From the NCBI GenBank assembly GCA_900551115.1, contig URUY01000020.1, forward strand, positions 1 to 64,000: a stretch of DNA of 64,000 nucleotides, given 5' to 3'. Positions 60,729 to 64,000 of the stretch are shown here, in pieces (the first letter of the stretch is position 1; every line of letters starts with the position of its first letter). A program made the position numbers and the translations under genes. This DNA is from an uncultured Lachnospiraceae bacterium. Lineage in GTDB: Bacteria > Bacillota > Clostridia > Lachnospirales > Lachnospiraceae. Below the pieces are notes generated by a model, which saw nothing but the letters and a program-made list of their open reading frames with translations, did not search any database and was not told the origin of the DNA.

Positions 60729-61772
60729 CTATTTTGCTGCCAGCTCTGCTTTCAGGCTCTCTGTCAGCATGGGAACAATCTTATTCAAATCACCAACAAT
60801 ACCGTAATCAGCTACATCAAAGATAGGAGCTGTCTCGTCCTTGTTGATGGCAATGATGATATCGGATTCCTCCATACCTGCCAGATGCTGGATTGCACCG
60901 GAAATACCGATTGCAAAGTATACATTAGGACGTACCGTCTTACCGGTCTGTCCAACCTGAAGGTCTTTTGACTTCCAGCCTGCATCTACAACTGCACGGG
61001 AGCAGCTTACGGTACCGCCGATTGCCGCTGCCAAATCCTCTAACAGCTTAAAGTTTTCTGCACAGCCTACACCACGTCCGCCGGATACTAAAATCTTTGC
61101 ATCCATAATATCTACGGTATCGGATACGGACTTTACAATCTCCAGAATCTCAACATATTTGTTGTCAGGGGTAAAGCCGGGATTGAACTCTTCTACTACA
61201 GCCTTTGCACCCTCTGCCTTTTGCAGCTTCTGCATAACGCCGGGACGAACAGTTGCCATCTGAGGACGGAAATCCGGGCATGCGATGGTAGCGATTGTGT
61301 TACCGCCGAATGCAGGACGGGTCATCAGTAACTGATTGTGCTTCTGCTCTCTTCCGGGAATCGGATTAATCGGGAAATCTCCGATTTCAAGCTGTGTACA
61401 GTCTGCAGTAAGACCGGTATGGATTCTTGCGGATACGCGGGGACCTAAGTCACGGCCGATTGCGGTTGCACCTACCAGGAAAATTTCCGGTTTGTATTTC
61501 TCGATTACAGATGCCAGTGCATGCGCATAAGGCTCTGTTCTGTATTCCTTTAATTCAGGGTCATCTACAACGATAACCTTGTCAGCACCATACTCAGCCA
61601 GTTCATCAGCCAAGCCCTTTACGTTGCTGCCCACCAGTACAGCAGTTACTTCGGTGCCCAGAGCCGCTGCAAGGTCCTTACCTTTGCCGACCAGCTCAAA
61701 AGCAATACTGTTGATAACGTTGTCTTCCTGCTGCGCGAAGACATATACGCCCTTATATTCTTCTAAATTCAT
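60729..61772 (-). CDS. etfA: Electron transfer flavoprotein subunit alpha
   Basis: A 347-aa FAD-binding subunit of the EtfAB complex, which with Bcd couples crotonyl-CoA reduction to ferredoxin reduction by electron bifurcation. The FAD-binding C-terminal domain includes ILVSGGRGVGCAENFKLLEDLA, VGQTGKTVRPNVYFAIGISGAIQHLAGM and IIAINKDETAPIFDVADYGIVGD. The ATG at 61772 follows a GGAGGAT signal; another in-frame ATG at 61787 lies inside that signal. It is last in the operon. Confidence 0.95.
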   Translation of the reverse strand: MNLEEYKGVYVFAQQEDNVINSIAFELVGKGKDLAAALGTEVTAVLVGSNVKGLADELAEYGADKVIVVDDPELKEYRTEPYAHALASVIEKYKPEIFLVGATAIGRDLGPRVSARIHTGLTADCTQLEIGDFPINPIPGREQKHNQLLMTRPAFGGNTIATIACPDFRPQMATVRPGVMQKLQKAEGAKAVVEEFNPGFTPDNKYVEILEIVKSVSDTVDIMDAKILVSGGRGVGCAENFKLLEDLAAAIGGTVSCSRAVVDAGWKSKDLQVGQTGKTVRPNVYFAIGISGAIQHLAGMEESDIIIAINKDETAPIFDVADYGIVGDLNKIVPMLTESLKAELAAK

Positions 61773-61796
61773 TTGATTATCCTCCATCTGTCCAAT

Positions 61797-62579
61797 TTAG
61801 ATAACATGCTTCTCTTTCAGCTTGCCAATGATATAGTCAACAGACTCTGCAGGTTCTAAGGTAACCTTCTCACCGGCACCCTTTCTTACCTTATCAGAAG
61901 CCTTGGCAATCTGAGTGGGAGAACCTTTAAGGCCTAAGTTGGAATCCTCTACATCTACCAGATTTGCTCTGCCCCATACGGTAATCTCTGCATCGCATGC
62001 ATCGAAGATACCGCCGACAGTCATGTAACGAGGCTCATTTAACTCTGCCAGTGCAGTAACCAGACAGGGCATCTTAGCCTTCAGCACATGATAACGGTCA
62101 TCAAACTGACGCTCAACGATTACGCTGTCACCGTCAACCTTGATGTTCTGTGCGTAGGAAATAACAGGAATATTTAAATGTTCGGAAATCTGAGGACCAA
62201 CCTGTGCAGTATCACCATCGATAGCCTGACGGCCGGTAATAATCAAATCATAATCCAGGTTTCTGATAGCGCCTGCCAAGGTCTGGGAAGTAGCCCAGGT
62301 ATCTGCACCGCCCAGTACTCTGTCAGTTACCAGAATGCCCTTGTCAGCACCCATAGCCATTGCCTCACGCAGTACATCCTCTGCCTTGGGAAGACCCATG
62401 GTAATAACGGTAACCTCTGCACCGTACTGGTCTTTTAAGCGAAGAGCTGCCTCTAAGCCTGCCTTGTCATCAGGGTTCATAATGGTCATCATAGCGCCTC
62501 TGTCCAGCGTACCATCGGGATTGAATTTAACGCCACCCTTTGTATCGGGCACCTGCTTAATACAAACAACGATTTTCAT
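61797..62579 (-). CDS. etfB: Electron transfer flavoprotein subunit beta
   Basis: A 260-aa partner of EtfA carrying the second flavin site. MKIVVCIKQVPDTKGGVKFNPDGTLDRGAMMTIMNPDD, DLIITGRQAIDGDTAQVGPQISEHLNIP and NEPRYMTVGGIFDA are family signatures. The gene is 24 bp upstream of etfA. Confidence 0.96.
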   Translation of the reverse strand: MKIVVCIKQVPDTKGGVKFNPDGTLDRGAMMTIMNPDDKAGLEAALRLKDQYGAEVTVITMGLPKAEDVLREAMAMGADKGILVTDRVLGGADTWATSQTLAGAIRNLDYDLIITGRQAIDGDTAQVGPQISEHLNIPVISYAQNIKVDGDSVIVERQFDDRYHVLKAKMPCLVTALAELNEPRYMTVGGIFDACDAEITVWGRANLVDVEDSNLGLKGSPTQIAKASDKVRKGAGEKVTLEPAESVDYIIGKLKEKHVI

Positions 62580-62623
62580 GTATTTTCACTCCTTATATAA
62601 TATTTTATTCATGGTAAGCGGGT

Positions 62624-63790
62624 TTACTTAAGCAATGCGCCGCTGATAACCATTCTCTGAACTTCGGAAGTACCCTCGTAAATCTCTGTAATCTTAGCAT
62701 CACGCATCATACGTTCTACATCATACTCTCTGGTGTAGCCATAACCGCCATGAAGCTGAACAGCCTTGGTCGTCACTTCCATAGCCATCTCTGCAGCATA
62801 CAATTTAGCCATAGCAGCCTCTACACTGTAAGAAGTCTTATGGTCCTTAACGTACTGATCCTTCGTAGCAGCTGCCTTGTATACCATGAACTGAGCAGCC
62901 TGTGCCTTGGTAGCCATGTCAGCAAGCTGGAACTGGGTATTCTGGAACGCTGCAATCGCACGTCCGAACTGCTTTCTTTCTTTTACATAATCAATGGTTC
63001 TCTCAAGCGCGCCTTCACCAATACCAAGTGCCTGTGCAGCGATACCGATACGTCCGCCGTCAAGAGTATGCATTGCAATATTGAAGCCCTTGCCCTGCTG
63101 TCCTAACATATTCTCCTTAGGGATACGGCAGTCGGTGAAAATCAGCTCGTAAGTAGAGGAACCGCGGATACCCATCTTCTTTTCCTTTGTACCGAAGGTA
63201 AAGCCGGGAGTGCCTTTTTCAAGGATAAATGCAGAAATCTCTTTGAAAGGTCTGCCCTTCTTTTCTACAATGCCCGTTACCGCAAAAATAACGTATACAT
63301 CTGCTTCTTTACCGTTGGTGATGAAAATCTTGGAGCCGTTGATGACCCACTCATCGCCATCTAATACAGCCTTGGTCTGCTGGCCCTGTGCGTCAGTACC
63401 TGCGCCGGGCTCGGTCAGACCGAATGCACCAATCTTTCTGCCGGATGCCAGCTCAGGCAGATATTTCTGTTTCTGCTCTTCCGTACCATAGGTAAGGATA
63501 GGGTCACAGCATAAAGAGGTGTGTGCAGAAACGATAACTGCGGTAGTACCGCAAACCTTTGCCAGTTCTTCTACGCACATAGCGTATGTAAGGTTATCGC
63601 AGCCCTGTCCGCCATATTCCTTGGGTACAGGAATACCCATGAAGCCGGCTTTTGCCATTTTCTCAACTGTTCCGCGAGGGAAAACCTCAGTCTCGTCAAC
63701 TTCCTGAGCCAGCGGCTTTACTTCTTTTTCAGCGAACTCTCTAAAGAGTGCGCGTGCCATTTCATGCTTTTTACTTAAAGTGAAATCCAT
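62624..63790 (-). CDS. bcd: Butyryl-CoA dehydrogenase
   Basis: A 388-aa acyl-CoA dehydrogenase-family flavoprotein that reduces crotonyl-CoA to butyryl-CoA. Signatures are GAFGLTEPGAGTDAQGQQTKA and QLHGGYGYTREYDVERMMRDAKITEIYEGTSEVQRMVI, including the catalytic Glu in IYEGT. Immediate neighbours hbd upstream and etfB/etfA downstream form the standard butyrate operon; the order fits Lachnospiraceae. Confidence 0.96.
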   Translation of the reverse strand: MDFTLSKKHEMARALFREFAEKEVKPLAQEVDETEVFPRGTVEKMAKAGFMGIPVPKEYGGQGCDNLTYAMCVEELAKVCGTTAVIVSAHTSLCCDPILTYGTEEQKQKYLPELASGRKIGAFGLTEPGAGTDAQGQQTKAVLDGDEWVINGSKIFITNGKEADVYVIFAVTGIVEKKGRPFKEISAFILEKGTPGFTFGTKEKKMGIRGSSTYELIFTDCRIPKENMLGQQGKGFNIAMHTLDGGRIGIAAQALGIGEGALERTIDYVKERKQFGRAIAAFQNTQFQLADMATKAQAAQFMVYKAAATKDQYVKDHKTSYSVEAAMAKLYAAEMAMEVTTKAVQLHGGYGYTREYDVERMMRDAKITEIYEGTSEVQRMVISGALLK

Positions 63791-63819
63791 GATTAATTTC
63801 CTCCAAAATTTAATATTGT

Positions 63820-64000
63820 TTACTGAGCATCAACCGGAGTTTTGGTACGGTCTGCGTTGTAAACGTAGAATCCTTTGCCGCTCTTAACACCAAGGTTACC
63901 GCCGCGAACCATCTTACGGATAAGAGGGCATGCACGATACTTGCTGTCGCCGGTTTCTTTGTAAAGAACATCCATAATAGCAAGGCAGATGTCCAAACCT
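63820..64000 (-). CDS. hbd: 3-hydroxybutyryl-CoA dehydrogenase (partial, C-terminal end)
   Basis: Only the last 59 residues are in the window; the gene runs off the right edge. GLDICLAIMDVLYKETGDSK and RKMVRGGNLGVKSGKGFYVY match the C-terminal domain of Hbd, which oxidises or forms 3-hydroxybutyryl-CoA with NAD(H). It lies 29 bp upstream of bcd in the same operon. Confidence 0.93.
   Translation of the reverse strand, partial: GLDICLAIMDVLYKETGDSKYRACPLIRKMVRGGNLGVKSGKGFYVYNADRTKTPVDAQ

Overview
The window looks like the chromosome of a Gram-positive anaerobe of the family Lachnospiraceae (Clostridia). Three things suggest this: a crotonyl-CoA-to-butyrate gene cluster (hbd-bcd-etfB-etfA) together with phosphate butyryltransferase and butyrate kinase; many small families typical of gut Firmicutes (DUF6715-like, DUF3169, DUF975, DUF2695, DUF2935); and strong AGGAGG-type ribosome binding sites. 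This is inferred from gene content, and no species can be named. Most genes are on the minus strand.

Region by region. 1-416: two serine tRNAs (anticodons GGA and UGA) behind one promoter. 417-9180: an uptake and cleavage locus for pectic oligosaccharides: an ankyrin-GH43 fusion, an SGNH acetylesterase, a carbohydrate ABC transporter (two permeases and a lipoprotein binding protein) and a divergent serine hydrolase. 9190-15215: housekeeping genes for isoprenoids (ispD), tRNA t6A (tsaD, tsaB, tsaE), rimI, RNase Z and small unknowns. 15273-19020: mscL, an FMN-riboswitch-controlled riboflavin transporter gene, and an XRE regulator/DUF3169 operon with three operator-like palindromes at its promoter. 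19092-21639: tex. 21801-23980: a small A+T-rich insert-like stretch holding a DUF3800 pseudogene, a DUF2695 protein, a DinD-like protein and a candidate small RNA. 24140-29810: small membrane proteins, a protein with an HExxH motif, prfB with its programmed frameshift, and secA.

29864-45763 is a second carbohydrate region. It contains pectin methylesterase, two GH13 enzymes, two AraC regulators, a TIM-barrel isomerase-like protein, GH28 polygalacturonase, a half-size GH105-like protein, uxaA, uxaB, a LacI regulator and uxaC. None of the pectin enzymes has a signal peptide, so the simplest reading is that oligogalacturonides are imported by the ABC transporter, then de-esterified and hydrolysed in the cytoplasm, and that galacturonate is routed through UxaC, UxaB and UxaA to 2-keto-3-deoxygluconate. 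A shared operator-like palindrome (TGTAAG-NN-YTTACA) lies before the binding-protein gene and before uxaB, with a weaker version before the lacI gene. That would tie the two loci, 35 kb apart, into one regulon.

45788-64000 carries ptb-buk, ybaK, an ABC-2 export system with an unusual accessory protein, a heterodimeric ABC exporter, feoAB, a DUF2935 protein and the butyrate cluster, which runs off the right edge inside hbd.
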